A DNA stretch of 64,000 bases from Marinobacter antarcticus (GCF_900142385.1 NZ_FRAQ01000002.1:310001-374000); one strand, 5' to 3'. Counted from the stretch's first letter, positions 38,309 through 47,930 are shown. Notes: a model not told the origin generated them from the letters alone. Made by a program: numbers and translations.

Positions 38309-39313
38309 TTAACGTGTCATGGCATCCAGCCACTCATTTAGCCATTCGCGCCGGTTCTCGGTGACGGCCTTCGGGTCAAAATACAGCGCTTGTGCAGGCT
38401 GAATCAGTTTGTCGAACACCTCTGGCAACTCGTCGCCCAGATCCGTAGCGGGGTACATAACGTTTTTCAGCGGAATGTGGCGCTGAAAATCGGCGCTGAG
38501 CATGAAGTCGAGAAACGCCCGGCCCAGTTCTTTTTTGTCGGATGACTTTACCAGAGCCGCCACTTCAACCTGCAGATAGTGACCTTCCTTGAATTCAGCA
38601 GCTTGGTAACGGTCGGTTTTGTCCACTGCCATGTGGTACGCAGGGGAGGTGCTGTAGGAAAGAATCATGGGCGCCTCGCCATTCATGAACAGCGAGAAAT
38701 AGCCGTCGCTCCAGCTTTTGGTTGTAGTGAGGATTTTGCCCTTGAGTTGCTGCCATTTCTCCGGAGCCTGGTTGCCGTATACATGGCGCATCCACAACAA
38801 CAGGCCGAGGCCGGGCGTGCTGGTTCTGGGATCCTGGATGATAATCTTCAGACCGTCGGGCGCAGCGATAAGCTCCGCCAGGCTCGCCGGCGGCTCGGGC
38901 AGTTGTTCGGTATCGTAAACAAACGCGAAGTAGCCCCAGTCGTAAGGCACGAACACCGGGTCCTGCCAGTCGATGGGCAGTTTCACGGCTGACAGATCGA
39001 TTTCATGGTTAGCGAGCAAACCCGTCTGTCGCGTTGTTTCCATGGTGCCAGTGTCCAGCCCAAGCACCAGGTCGGCCTGGGTGCTTTCGCCTTCCAGGCG
39101 CAGGCGCTGAAGAATGTCGCCGCCGCTGTCCAGAACCACGTAGTTGATCTGGCAATTACAGGTCTGCTCAAAGGCTTTTTTAACGGCCGGCCCAGGGCCC
39201 CATTCGGCAGCAAAAGAAGGGTGGGTATAAATCGTGAGTGTGGATGCCTTCTGAGCATTTGCAGGCACAGAGGCCAAGGTGAGCAAGAACAGTGTAAGCG
39301 CTCGAATGAGCAT
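38309..39313 (-). CDS. thiB: Thiamine-binding periplasmic protein ThiB
   Basis: 334 residues from the ATG at 39313, with GGAGG upstream and downstream of a TPP riboswitch; the longer frame reaches back into the riboswitch and cannot be the start. Signal peptide MLIRALTLFLLTLASVPANA. Mature part: TLTIYTHPSFAAEWGPG, then VVLDSGGDILQRLRLEG, typical of thiamine-binding ThiB/TbpA. It captures thiamine or its phosphates for ThiPQ. Confidence 0.95.
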   Translation of the reverse strand: MLIRALTLFLLTLASVPANAQKASTLTIYTHPSFAAEWGPGPAVKKAFEQTCNCQINYVVLDSGGDILQRLRLEGESTQADLVLGLDTGTMETTRQTGLLANHEIDLSAVKLPIDWQDPVFVPYDWGYFAFVYDTEQLPEPPASLAELIAAPDGLKIIIQDPRTSTPGLGLLLWMRHVYGNQAPEKWQQLKGKILTTTKSWSDGYFSLFMNGEAPMILSYSTSPAYHMAVDKTDRYQAAEFKEGHYLQVEVAALVKSSDKKELGRAFLDFMLSADFQRHIPLKNVMYPATDLGDELPEVFDKLIQPAQALYFDPKAVTENRREWLNEWLDAMTR

Positions 39314-39326
39314 GATGTTGTAACCT

Positions 39327-39370
39327 CCACGGCAGATCAGGGGTAACCATAAAAGGCAACCGTGCCGCGG
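39327..39370 (-). promoter_or_regulatory. Candidate expression platform of the thiB riboswitch
   Basis: CCGCGGCA (39370-39363, minus) can pair with TGCCGTGG (39334-39327), which runs into the GGAGG ribosome site of thiB. One G-U pair, seven Watson-Crick pairs. This could hide the start when the upstream riboswitch binds TPP. Inferred, not folded by program. Confidence 0.4.
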
Positions 39371-39392
39371 GCCCCACCAAAGCCGGTGAGTG

Positions 39393-39473
39393 CTCAATCC
39401 CTTCGCCGGCATAATCCGGATCAGGTTCCGCGGGTATGGTCTCAGCCCGGCATTTGCCCGGCACCCCGTTGAG
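39393..39473 (-). ncRNA. TPP riboswitch (THI element)
   Basis: Read on the minus strand: P1 CTCAA...TTGAG; conserved ACGGGGTGCC, GGGCTGAGA, and CGCGGAACCTGATCCGGATTATGCCGGCGAAGGGA in parts. All core TPP-binding bases are present. It controls thiB, thiP and thiQ, which follow. Confidence 0.97.
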
Positions 39474-39606
39474 TTGCGTTGAGTGTACCATGCCCAAAGT
39501 GGCAATTCTTTATGGCGGCAGCGCAAGCCTGTATTGTGCGACGAGCTGTTCTGGCTGCCAACGATAAGCCGCCGGTTGCCAACTATAAAGAGCAAGGAGA
39601 AAGCAG

Positions 39607-40740
39607 GTGCCAAAGTTTCTACACACAGCTGACTGGCAGATGGGCCGGACCTACAGCCGGTTTGACACCGAAGACGGTGCTGCGCTGGTTGAAGCACGCT
39701 ACGAGGCCATCGAACGGCTGGCGGCGCTGGCGACCGAGCATCAGTGTGATGCAGTGCTGGTGGCCGGTGATGTGTTTGATGCCCAGACGGTCTCTGATCG
39801 CACCATCCGGCGGGTGTTCAATGCCACCCGCGGCTTTGACGGCCCCTGGGTGATGCTTCCCGGCAACCACGATGCGGCGCTCGCGGAAAGTGTCTGGACG
39901 CGCGCAAAGCGGCTTGACGCGGTGCCGAAAAACGTCTATCTGGCGCTTGAGTCCGGTGTTACCCCATTGCCAGAGCAGGGTATCGCTGTGCTGTCTGCAC
40001 CCCTGACTCAGCGCCATACCTATGGCGACCTGACCCAGCCCTTCGACGATATGGAAACGCCACCGGAATTGTTGCGCATAGGCCTGGCCCACGGCAGCGT
40101 GCAAGGTTTGCTGCCTGAAGACATAGATTCAACAAATCCCATCGCCCCTGACCGCACAGAAACCGCAAAGCTGGATTACCTGGGTCTGGGAGACTGGCAC
40201 GGCGTGCGGGAGATCAACGCGCGCACCTGGTACAGCGGCACGCCGGAGCCGGAACGTTTCCGTAATAACGACGCGGGTTATGTGTTGATTGTTGATATCA
40301 AAGAACCGGGCGCAACACCGAAGGTGACCCGGCATGAAACTGCGCGTTATCAATGGCACCAGTGGCGGGAAAGTTTGTCGGTACCCTCTGATTTGGATGA
40401 GTTGTTGCATCGAATCAGCCAGTTGCCTGAAGCCTCTGTTCTGGATTTGAAACTGGCGGGCACTCTCACACTGGCGGGTGACCAGAAACTGACCGAAGCC
40501 CTCTCCATCGCAGAGGCACGCTATCGCGCCGTTACCTGCGACCGCACCAGGCTGCAACTTGAGCCCACAGACGACGATATTTCCGCACTGCTCGCGGATG
40601 GTTATCTCGGAGAAGTGGTTCAGGAGCTGCGGGAGAGCCAACAGGCAGTGGATAAGGGCAGTGACGCAGAGGTTGCGCGCGATGCGCTGGCCATTCTGGC
40701 CAGCCTGCTCAAGCCGAAGGACGCGGAGGTGGCCCAATGA
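39607..40740 (+). CDS. DNA repair exonuclease, SbcD-like (YhaO type)
   Basis: 377 residues, GTG start at 39607 with AAGGAG before it. A calcineurin-like metallophosphatase: HTADWQMGRTYSRF (an Asp/His motif), VLVAGDVFDAQTVSDR, MLPGNHDAAL, GLAHGSV and YLGLGDWHG. The overlapping downstream gene is its SMC-like ATPase partner. The pair resembles Mre11/Rad50-like YhaO/YhaN of Bacillus more than E. coli SbcCD. Probable role: processing of DNA ends or hairpins. Confidence 0.9.
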   Translation: MPKFLHTADWQMGRTYSRFDTEDGAALVEARYEAIERLAALATEHQCDAVLVAGDVFDAQTVSDRTIRRVFNATRGFDGPWVMLPGNHDAALAESVWTRAKRLDAVPKNVYLALESGVTPLPEQGIAVLSAPLTQRHTYGDLTQPFDDMETPPELLRIGLAHGSVQGLLPEDIDSTNPIAPDRTETAKLDYLGLGDWHGVREINARTWYSGTPEPERFRNNDAGYVLIVDIKEPGATPKVTRHETARYQWHQWRESLSVPSDLDELLHRISQLPEASVLDLKLAGTLTLAGDQKLTEALSIAEARYRAVTCDRTRLQLEPTDDDISALLADGYLGEVVQELRESQQAVDKGSDAEVARDALAILASLLKPKDAEVAQ

Positions 40741-43385
40741 AGCTTCAGCGTCTGCGAGTTGAGCAGTTTCGTCAGTTCCGACAAGGCCTGGAGCTGGATA
40801 ATCTGCAGCCCGGTATTAACCTGATACACGGCCCCAACGAATCCGGTAAAAGCACTCTGGTTCGCGCCATTCGTGCCGCGTTTTTTGAGCGCTACCGGTC
40901 AAAATCCGCAGAAGACCTGGCTCCCTGGGGAGATTCCTCTGCGGCCCCGACGGTTGAGCTCGTGTTTGAACACAACGGACAGCGCTGGCAACTGGACAAG
41001 CGTTTTCTCAAGCGACATCGCTGTGATCTTCTGGTAGACAGCACAGCGTTCAGCGGTGAAGAAGCTGAAGAGAAACTTGCTGCATTGCTGGGCTATCAGT
41101 TCCCCAAAAAGGGCGCCAGCAAAGAAGAACACTGGGGTATCCCAGGCTTGCTCTGGGTGGAGCAGGGCACCGGGCAGAACATCGAAAAGGCTGTTCTGCA
41201 CGCCGGAGGTCACCTGAAATCCGCTTTGAATAACCTGGTCGGTGAAGTAGCCAGCAGCGGCGGGGACGACGTTATCCAGGCAGTGGAGCAGCAAAGGCAG
41301 GAGCTGCTGACAGCCACTGGAAAACCACGGGGTGACTATCTTGCGCTGGTAAACTCCCGGGAGACGCTGCAACAGAACGTCTCCGATCTGCAGGCGCGGG
41401 TCGACCAGTATAAGGTTCAGGTAGACCGCCTGGGCACTCTGGCGGCTGAGCACGAGCAGGCCAATCGGGAGCGGCCCTGGGAAGCGGCCCGGAGCAGCAT
41501 GCAGCGTGCGGAAGCAAAATACCGGGAAGTCGAGGCGCTGCAGGAACAGCAGAACCGCGGTATGGACTCTCTAAAGCAGCTGCAGCAAAACCTCTCCTTG
41601 CTGCAACAGAGCCAGGCCCACTGGCGAAACCAGAACGAACAGCTGGAACAGCGCCACCAGAGCTATCAGGGCGCCAAAAAACAACTTGAGCAGGAAGAGC
41701 TCGTTAGCCCTGAGCTGGTGAAGGCGGTTGAGAGTGCCCGCAGCCATTATCAACTCGCCACTGGGGCCGTGCAGCAGGCCCATCTCAGGGACAAGCGGGA
41801 GCGCCTGCAAAAGGACCGCGCAAGAATTGAAGCAGAGTTGACCCGGCTGAAGCAAAGCCAGGAAAAGGCCAGGGGCATCCAGACATCGCTGGACGACGCC
41901 CGAAAACAGAAACAGCAAAACCAGATTGACGCCAGTGCGTTGCTTCAGCTCAAGCAGACCCAGCGCGAACTGGATGACGCGAATATCCGCATTCAAACCG
42001 TCGCCACTCGGGTTACCTGGAACCTGGCCGAAGGCAAAGGCCTGACGCTGGATGGACAGAACATTGCGGGGCAGGGTGAAAAGCTTCTTTTAGAACCCGG
42101 TGTTATCGAGATTCCGGGCCTGGGCAGTCTTGGCATTCAACCCGGCGGTGATGACCTTGCAAGCCTCCGCCGCCAGCTCGAGCGACTGCAACAATCACTG
42201 TCGCAGCAATTAGCTGCTCTGGCCGTTGAGTCCGTTGAGGCGGCTGAGCTGAAGCGGGGCCGACTGCAGGACGCGGAAGCGCAGATACAGCGTTTCGATG
42301 AACTGCTGAAATCCCTGGCCCCTGGCGGGCTGGAGCAACTGAATTCGGTGGGTGCTGATCTGGAATCCGAATTGCTCGCCCGCACCGCCGAACTCGAAGC
42401 CTTGCCAGCAGCGGCGCTCAATGACGGAGACGCTAAATCCCTGAGCCTTGTGGAGTCTGAGTTGAAGCAGGCGGAAGAGCGACTGGCGGAAGCGGAGTCC
42501 AGGCAACGGAACCAGGAAACCCTGTTGCTGAAAGCACGGCACACCTGCGATACGGCCCACCGCGAGTGGCAGCGGATGCAGGATGAGTTGAACGGCCCCG
42601 AACGTCAGCAGAAGATGGAAGCGCTCACCCGGGACATTGCTGCCGTTGAGAAGCAGCAGGCTGAGCTCGAATCTTCCCTGAAGGCGCGCGAAGCAAAAAT
42701 CAGCGAGGCCCGCCCTGAGCTTCTGAAGCAGGACATCGAGCGATACCGGGCTACCGCCGAACATCAGGAAAACGCTCAACAAAAACGTGCCCTGGAACTG
42801 AGTGAGATCCGTGCAAGGCTTGAAGCCTGGGGTGCCGAAGGGCTGGAAGAACAGTGCAATGAACAAATGGCTGAACTGGAGCACGCCAACCGCCGGTACC
42901 TTGAACTGGATCGAAGGGCCAAAGCGCTGGATCTGCTCCTGAACCTGCTGAAGGAAAAGCGGCAGGCTTTGACGCGCCGGCTGCAGGCGCCATTACAGAA
43001 ACACCTGGATCACTACCTGACCGTGCTGTTTCCGGAAGCCAGCCTGGAAGTGGATGAAAACCTGATGCCCGGAAAGTTCAGCCGGGGCAGCGAACTGGGC
43101 CAGATGGCCGAACTTAGCTACGGGGCCAGGGAACAAATGGGCCTGATCAGCCGCCTGGCCTACGCCGACCTGTTGCAGGAAGCCGGCCGCCCAACGCTGA
43201 TCATTCTGGATGACACTCTGGTACACAGCGATGCCGACCGCCTCGATGGCATGAAACGTATCCTGTTCGATGCGGCAACCCGGCATCAGATACTGCTGTT
43301 TACTTGTCATCCCGAAAATTGGCGAGATCTGGGCGTTGAACCCAGGGATCTCGAGGCTTTAAAATTGCAGGGTGTTGCTGGTTAA
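40737..43385 (+). CDS. SMC-like ATPase, SbcC/YhaN type
   Basis: 882 residues, 4-base overlap with the nuclease gene. Walker A HGPNESGKST (about 25-34), long Gln/Glu/Leu coiled coil (about 180-770) without a CxxC zinc hook that I can see, then signature ELSYGAREQMGLISRLAYADLL and Walker B PTLIILDDTLVHSD. YhaN/SbcC proteins work with the nuclease on DNA ends. Lack of a zinc hook fits YhaN. Confidence 0.88.
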   Translation: MKLQRLRVEQFRQFRQGLELDNLQPGINLIHGPNESGKSTLVRAIRAAFFERYRSKSAEDLAPWGDSSAAPTVELVFEHNGQRWQLDKRFLKRHRCDLLVDSTAFSGEEAEEKLAALLGYQFPKKGASKEEHWGIPGLLWVEQGTGQNIEKAVLHAGGHLKSALNNLVGEVASSGGDDVIQAVEQQRQELLTATGKPRGDYLALVNSRETLQQNVSDLQARVDQYKVQVDRLGTLAAEHEQANRERPWEAARSSMQRAEAKYREVEALQEQQNRGMDSLKQLQQNLSLLQQSQAHWRNQNEQLEQRHQSYQGAKKQLEQEELVSPELVKAVESARSHYQLATGAVQQAHLRDKRERLQKDRARIEAELTRLKQSQEKARGIQTSLDDARKQKQQNQIDASALLQLKQTQRELDDANIRIQTVATRVTWNLAEGKGLTLDGQNIAGQGEKLLLEPGVIEIPGLGSLGIQPGGDDLASLRRQLERLQQSLSQQLAALAVESVEAAELKRGRLQDAEAQIQRFDELLKSLAPGGLEQLNSVGADLESELLARTAELEALPAAALNDGDAKSLSLVESELKQAEERLAEAESRQRNQETLLLKARHTCDTAHREWQRMQDELNGPERQQKMEALTRDIAAVEKQQAELESSLKAREAKISEARPELLKQDIERYRATAEHQENAQQKRALELSEIRARLEAWGAEGLEEQCNEQMAELEHANRRYLELDRRAKALDLLLNLLKEKRQALTRRLQAPLQKHLDHYLTVLFPEASLEVDENLMPGKFSRGSELGQMAELSYGAREQMGLISRLAYADLLQEAGRPTLIILDDTLVHSDADRLDGMKRILFDAATRHQILLFTCHPENWRDLGVEPRDLEALKLQGVAG

Positions 43386-43430
43386 AATTTGCTCGCAAAC
43401 CCCGGTAAAACAAAAACTTAAAAAAAGGTA

Positions 43431-43458
43431 TTGACGAAAGAACCGTAATCCGTAGAAT
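43431..43458 (+). promoter_or_regulatory. Promoter of tRNA-Gly-tRNA-Cys
   Basis: TTGACG, 16 bases, TAGAAT; first tRNA base follows 39 bases later. Confidence 0.75.
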
Positions 43459-43497
43459 ACGCATCCGTTGTCGGGGCATTGCTTCGGTAACTATAGA

Positions 43498-43572
43498 GCG
43501 GGAATAGCTCAGTGGTAGAGCACAACCTTGCCAAGGTTGGGGTCGCGAGTTCGAATCTCGTTTCCCGCTCCA
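43498..43572 (+). tRNA. tRNA-Gly (GCC)
   Basis: 75 bases including CCA. Acceptor GCGGGAA pairs with TTCCCGC; anticodon stem CAACC/GGTTG with loop TTGCCAA gives GCC; T arm GCGAGTTCGAATCTCGT. Confidence 0.98.
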
Positions 43573-43635
43573 ATTACTTCAAGTCTCTCAATGCCCATCT
43601 GAGAGCACAAAGAATCGATTCCTTCGATCTTTTTA

Positions 43636-43709
43636 GGCGCGGTGGCAGAGTGGTCATGCAGCGGACTGCAACTCCGCGTACGCCGGTTCGATTCCGACCC
43701 GCGCCTCCA
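43636..43709 (+). tRNA. tRNA-Cys (GCA)
   Basis: 74 bases including CCA. Acceptor GGCGCGG pairs with CCGCGCC; anticodon stem GCGGA/TCCGC with loop CTGCAAC gives GCA. It is 63 bases after tRNA-Gly and likely shares its transcript. Confidence 0.98.
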
Positions 43710-43722
43710 TTATTTCCCCTTT

Positions 43723-44736
43723 TTATCTAGCCTGTTTGCGATATTGAAGCGGCGACATCCCAAACCAGTTACGGCACGCCCGGTTAAAAGCTGATTGCTC
43801 TGAATAGCCAAGCAACCCGGCAATTTGGCTCAGTTTCATGTTGGGCTCTATCAAATACATATTTGCCAATTTTAGTCTTTCTTCAATAAGCAGCTTTCCA
43901 AAGGAGGTTCCTTCTTTGGCTAAGCGACGCTGCAACGTGCGTTTGTCCATGTGAAAATGGGCAGCAACAACGTCACTCCTGCATTGGCCTGTGGGCAGCA
44001 GGGTAGCGATGAGTCGGGTAACGTCCTCAGAGAGGCTCAATGCATTCGGGGGCTGTTGAGACGAAAGATACTGTTCTGCGAGTCCAAAGGTTTGGTGGTC
44101 TGCACTTGATAGAGGATGTTGAAAGGTTTGAGCTGGCCACCGCATGCCACACCAACTCTGATTAAAGAGAACCTCGCAATCGAATACGTCCTGATAGATA
44201 GACGTTTCAGCGGCTTGGGCGTGAAGAAAGTGCACGCTCAACGGCTTGAAGCGATTGCCGCACAATAGCTTCATCACTTGCATTGAGTTGGACAGGCTTA
44301 GCTCATAGCTTTGCTGGTGATACCCCCCGGTATTTTCGTGATCAATTTTAAATTCAAATTTTATACTTTCCTCATCCGATGAGCGGCTGTGAGTAGCGCT
44401 GATGCCCAGGGCCGGGCTGTGTAGATGAAGGTAGCGGCTAATATTATTAATGGCCTCACCGACGTTGTCAGAATTGCGAGCGATAACGCTAATTGGCCCC
44501 AGAATGTCCAACCCTTGGGACTCAGCCAGCTTTAAGCCAAGCTCCGGATAGTCCAGCGTTTTCGCCGTGTCTTCAAGAAGAGCAGCCAAGTTTCGAAAAG
44601 GCAGAAAGCTGCTGTCATCTCGATGTTCAGCTGGGGGGATATCGTATTTTTCCAGCAAGGGGAGGGGGTCTCCACCTCTTTGTTTTATAAGCTTCTCGAA
44701 GCCCCTCAGGTTTGTCGCTCTAATCAAATTGGCCAT
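43723..44736 (-). CDS. AraC-family regulator (OruR-like)
   Basis: 337 residues. The N-terminal ligand-binding domain (about 5-210) is the type seen in OruR/ArgR-like regulators (LGLKLAESQGLDILGPISVIARNS). The C-terminal AraC DNA-binding domain (about 245-335) includes KRTLQRRLAKEGTSFGKLL and IAGLLGYSEQSAFNRACRNWFGMSPLQYR. It is divergent from the monooxygenase gene, which it probably activates, with three TTGTCAA repeats between them. Confidence 0.9.
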   Translation of the reverse strand: MANLIRATNLRGFEKLIKQRGGDPLPLLEKYDIPPAEHRDDSSFLPFRNLAALLEDTAKTLDYPELGLKLAESQGLDILGPISVIARNSDNVGEAINNISRYLHLHSPALGISATHSRSSDEESIKFEFKIDHENTGGYHQQSYELSLSNSMQVMKLLCGNRFKPLSVHFLHAQAAETSIYQDVFDCEVLFNQSWCGMRWPAQTFQHPLSSADHQTFGLAEQYLSSQQPPNALSLSEDVTRLIATLLPTGQCRSDVVAAHFHMDKRTLQRRLAKEGTSFGKLLIEERLKLANMYLIEPNMKLSQIAGLLGYSEQSAFNRACRNWFGMSPLQYRKQAR

Positions 44737-44823
44737 CCAGGTCTCCGGTTGCTTCTTTGCAGCGAGTCAGCTTGCTGGTGCAGTATCATCGCGGTAGTGC
44801 TCTAAACAATGGGGTGTCGTGAT

Positions 44824-44860
44824 TTGTCAAAAACATGTCTTGTTTTGTCAATATTGTCAA
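44824..44860 (+). promoter_or_regulatory. Three direct TTGTCAA repeats (AraC-type sites)
   Basis: Copies at 44824, 44845 and 44854, so first and second are 21 bases apart (two helix turns) and the last two 9 apart. Direct repeats in one orientation are usual for AraC-family activators. The position is 60-97 bases before the monooxygenase ATG. Confidence 0.5.
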
Positions 44861-44920
44861 GGCGACGTTTGCGAGAATCAGAATTAACATCGGCTGACTA
44901 ATAACAAGAAGGACACTCAG

Positions 44921-46426
44921 ATGACGATCAAACACTACGACATCATCATTATCGGTGCGGGGCTCTCCGGCATCGGCACGGCATGTCACATTGCCCGGGA
45001 ACACCCCGGAAAGTCACTGGCGATTCTGGAACGCCGGGAAAATGTGGGTGGCACCTGGGACCTTTTCCGTTATCCCGGTATACGGTCCGACTCCGACATG
45101 GCGAGTTTCGGGTTTAACTTCAAACCCTGGTATTCCGACAACGTATTAGCCCAAGGCAGCGATATTCGTGAGTATGTGCGCGAAACTGCAGAAGCGTTCG
45201 GTTTGTACGAGAAGATCAAGTTTGGCTTAAAACTCAAGAACTCTGATTGGTCGACCAAAGATCAAAAGTGGACCGTCTCGTCTGCGCAGGAAGCGTCGGG
45301 GGAGGAGAAAGTATTTACCTGCAACTTCCTGGTTAACTGTGCCGGGTACTACAACTTCGATCAGGGTTACCGCCCAGGTTTTCCCAAGGAAGAAGTCTTT
45401 ACCGGGGATATCGTTCACCCCCAGAGCTTGCCTGAAGGTTTCGATTATAGCGGTAAAAAAGTGGTGGTTATTGGCAGTGGCGCTACCGCAATAACATTGG
45501 TGCCTGCCATGGCGGATAAAGCTGCAAAAGTCACCATGCTGCAACGCTCACCCAGCTATATTATGTCCCTGCCAAACACCGACAAAATATCGATGGTGTT
45601 GAACAAAGTATTGCCAAAAGCCTGGGTGTTCAAACTGGCCCGCCGGCGCAACATTCTATTTCAACGCGCTCTTTACCTGGCTTGCCAGCGCTGGCCCAAC
45701 GCGATGCGCAAGATGTTTTTGTCGCATATGTACAAACATGCCCCAAACGTCGATAAACGCCACCTTACACCTGAGTACATGCCTTGGGATCAGCGCTTGT
45801 GTGCTGCGCCAGATGGCGACTTTTTTGAAAGTTTGCGTTCAGGAAAGGCGGAGATTGTAACCGACCATATCGATCGCTTTGATGAAACGGGCATTGAGCT
45901 GAAATCTGGCCAGCATATCGAAGCAGATATTGTTGTTGCTGCAACAGGGTTGGAGGTTCAGTTGATGGGAGGCTCGACGCTCAGTATCGACAATGAGGAA
46001 GTGAATCTGCCCAAGAAAATGGCCTACAAAGGCATTCTTATTCAGGACGTGCCTAACTACGGCTGGATTTTCGGGTATACCAACGCGCCCTGGACACTCA
46101 AGTGCGATATTGGCGGGCGCTATTTGTGTCGACTGTTCGCCCACATGGACCAAACGGGAGTGTCAGTCGCCACAGCAGTCGACACAGGGAGTAACGCGAC
46201 CGATGCCAGTGTGCTGGATGGGTTTGCACCAGGTTATATCGTACGGGCAATAGATAAAATGCCCCGGCAGGGTAAGGCGGATCCCTGGAGGATAACCATG
46301 CATTATGGCAAGGATAAAAAAATGCTGCTTAAAGATCCTGTGGATGATGGGATTTTGCAGTTTGAAACTGCGCCCTCTGCTTCATCCCGGGGGTCAGATC
46401 TACTTCAACAAGCCACCACGGCCTGA
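44921..46426 (+). CDS. FAD-containing monooxygenase, Baeyer-Villiger/EthA type
   Basis: 501 residues. First dinucleotide motif IIIGAGLSGIGTACHI (about 9-24), second VVVIGSGATAITLVPAMA (about 180-197). Between them is the Baeyer-Villiger fingerprint region FTGDIVHPQSLPEGFDY, which keeps F, G and H but has Leu where EthA-like enzymes have Trp (HPQxWPE). Such enzymes insert oxygen next to a ketone. The divergent AraC regulator and isolated location suggest an inducible catabolic step; substrate not shown. Confidence 0.88.
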   Translation: MTIKHYDIIIIGAGLSGIGTACHIAREHPGKSLAILERRENVGGTWDLFRYPGIRSDSDMASFGFNFKPWYSDNVLAQGSDIREYVRETAEAFGLYEKIKFGLKLKNSDWSTKDQKWTVSSAQEASGEEKVFTCNFLVNCAGYYNFDQGYRPGFPKEEVFTGDIVHPQSLPEGFDYSGKKVVVIGSGATAITLVPAMADKAAKVTMLQRSPSYIMSLPNTDKISMVLNKVLPKAWVFKLARRRNILFQRALYLACQRWPNAMRKMFLSHMYKHAPNVDKRHLTPEYMPWDQRLCAAPDGDFFESLRSGKAEIVTDHIDRFDETGIELKSGQHIEADIVVAATGLEVQLMGGSTLSIDNEEVNLPKKMAYKGILIQDVPNYGWIFGYTNAPWTLKCDIGGRYLCRLFAHMDQTGVSVATAVDTGSNATDASVLDGFAPGYIVRAIDKMPRQGKADPWRITMHYGKDKKMLLKDPVDDGILQFETAPSASSRGSDLLQQATTA

Positions 46427-46453
46427 GCTGGTCGGCAGTCCGCACGTCGGAGG

Positions 46454-47788
46454 TTAATCGAATCGGGTGTCTATGCCCGCCAGAATCAGGTTCGATCTAC
46501 TGGCGGCATTAGTCATCACCGCGAGCTCGTATTCGGCCAGTTTTTCGAACTGCTTGAGCGCCGTTTTCGGGACATCTGAAGCAGTAGGAATATCGGCTTT
46601 CAACGGGTTTACCGGTCTGTGGTTCATTTGCAGTTCGAAGTGCAAGTGAGGGCCGGTAATGCGGCCGGTGTTACCGGAAAGTGCGACTTTTTCACCACGC
46701 CGGACGTGCTGACCCTTTCGCACAAAGATTTTGTCCAGGTGCAGGTAGCGGGTTTTGTAGGCATTGCCGTGATTGATGTCGACATATTTGCCGGCATAGG
46801 GGTGATTGCCCACTCGCTCGACAACACCATCGCCGGTGCTCATGATTGGAGTACCGACAGGCGTGGCCAGGTCAACACCGTTGTGGGGCGAGATGCGGCC
46901 GGTAACGGGATGAAGCCGGTTCGGGTTGAACCGAGAGCTCACCCGAAAGGATTTGGCCGTAGGCAGGCGTCTGAATGCGGGCAAGACACTTTTGCCGTTC
47001 TGATCGTAATAGTTGCCGTCGTCGAAAAGGAACGCCGTGTGAGTCCGGTTGCGCCTTTCAAGCGACACCGCTTCAATGCGGGTTTTTCCGGTGCTTTCTG
47101 AGGCCGTCCTTTCATGACCGACAATGACCGCAAAGGTATCCCCAACCCTCAGTTCCCGTCTGAAATTGATCTGGTACTCAAGCAGTTGCTGGACTGACGC
47201 AATCTGTGTCGCGGAGAGCCCGGCATTCAGGGCTGACTGGTAAAAACTGCCTCGAATGGAACCCTTCAAGACTTCTGATACCCAGTGTGTATTTTGCACG
47301 GATTCCTGGTATTCGAACGTATCGCTGTCCACTCTGGTGTAGGCAAGAGAACGGGCGGGATCCAGATCCAGCGCCAATTGCTGGAATTCGCCCTGTTTAC
47401 TGAATATCAGCTTGAGTTCTGTTCCCGGCCTGAGAGTTTCCAGCGCCAGATATTCCACATCGGCCTTCATGATACGGTGCAGGTCGGCTTGCGAGGCTCC
47501 GGCTTCGCTGAAAATGCTGCTGAGGCTATCTCCGGGCTGGACCGTATGTTGGACAATATTGGTTGACCGGGCCGGGTCCGGGGTGCCTGATTGTAACGGC
47601 TGACCTGTGGCCTGGGAGTCTGGCTGCTGCGCGAGATCTGCCAAATGGTTTACCGCTTCGGTACTCGGCAACTGAATACTTGTGGATGACTCACTCTGTG
47701 CCGACCAGACACTGGCCACCAGAATCAGTGATAACGCACCAGCTGATAAAACCACATGGGTTGGCGTAAACGTTCTTGAACGAATCAT
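46454..47788 (-). CDS. M23-family cell-wall endopeptidase (MepM-like)
   Basis: 444 residues. One N-terminal membrane helix (about 12-29), an OapA/LysM-like segment (VQPGDSLSSIFSEAGASQADL), then the M23 domain (about 290-395) with all zinc ligands: HNGVDLATP (His, Asp) and HLHFEL. It cuts peptide cross-links so the cell wall can grow. AAGAGA precedes the ATG. It converges with the monooxygenase gene. Confidence 0.93.
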   Translation of the reverse strand: MIRSRTFTPTHVVLSAGALSLILVASVWSAQSESSTSIQLPSTEAVNHLADLAQQPDSQATGQPLQSGTPDPARSTNIVQHTVQPGDSLSSIFSEAGASQADLHRIMKADVEYLALETLRPGTELKLIFSKQGEFQQLALDLDPARSLAYTRVDSDTFEYQESVQNTHWVSEVLKGSIRGSFYQSALNAGLSATQIASVQQLLEYQINFRRELRVGDTFAVIVGHERTASESTGKTRIEAVSLERRNRTHTAFLFDDGNYYDQNGKSVLPAFRRLPTAKSFRVSSRFNPNRLHPVTGRISPHNGVDLATPVGTPIMSTGDGVVERVGNHPYAGKYVDINHGNAYKTRYLHLDKIFVRKGQHVRRGEKVALSGNTGRITGPHLHFELQMNHRPVNPLKADIPTASDVPKTALKQFEKLAEYELAVMTNAASRSNLILAGIDTRFD

Positions 47789-47930
47789 TAATAAGTTGTC
47801 TCTTGGCAGGTGTGCAGCCGTATTGATGTAACATCATAAAATAGTTAACCCAGAACATAAATTATTTCGGTTTTACTGTGGAGTTCTGACCATGGTACGA
47901 GCGGTTAATTGTTGAAATTGTTGACAGCCA

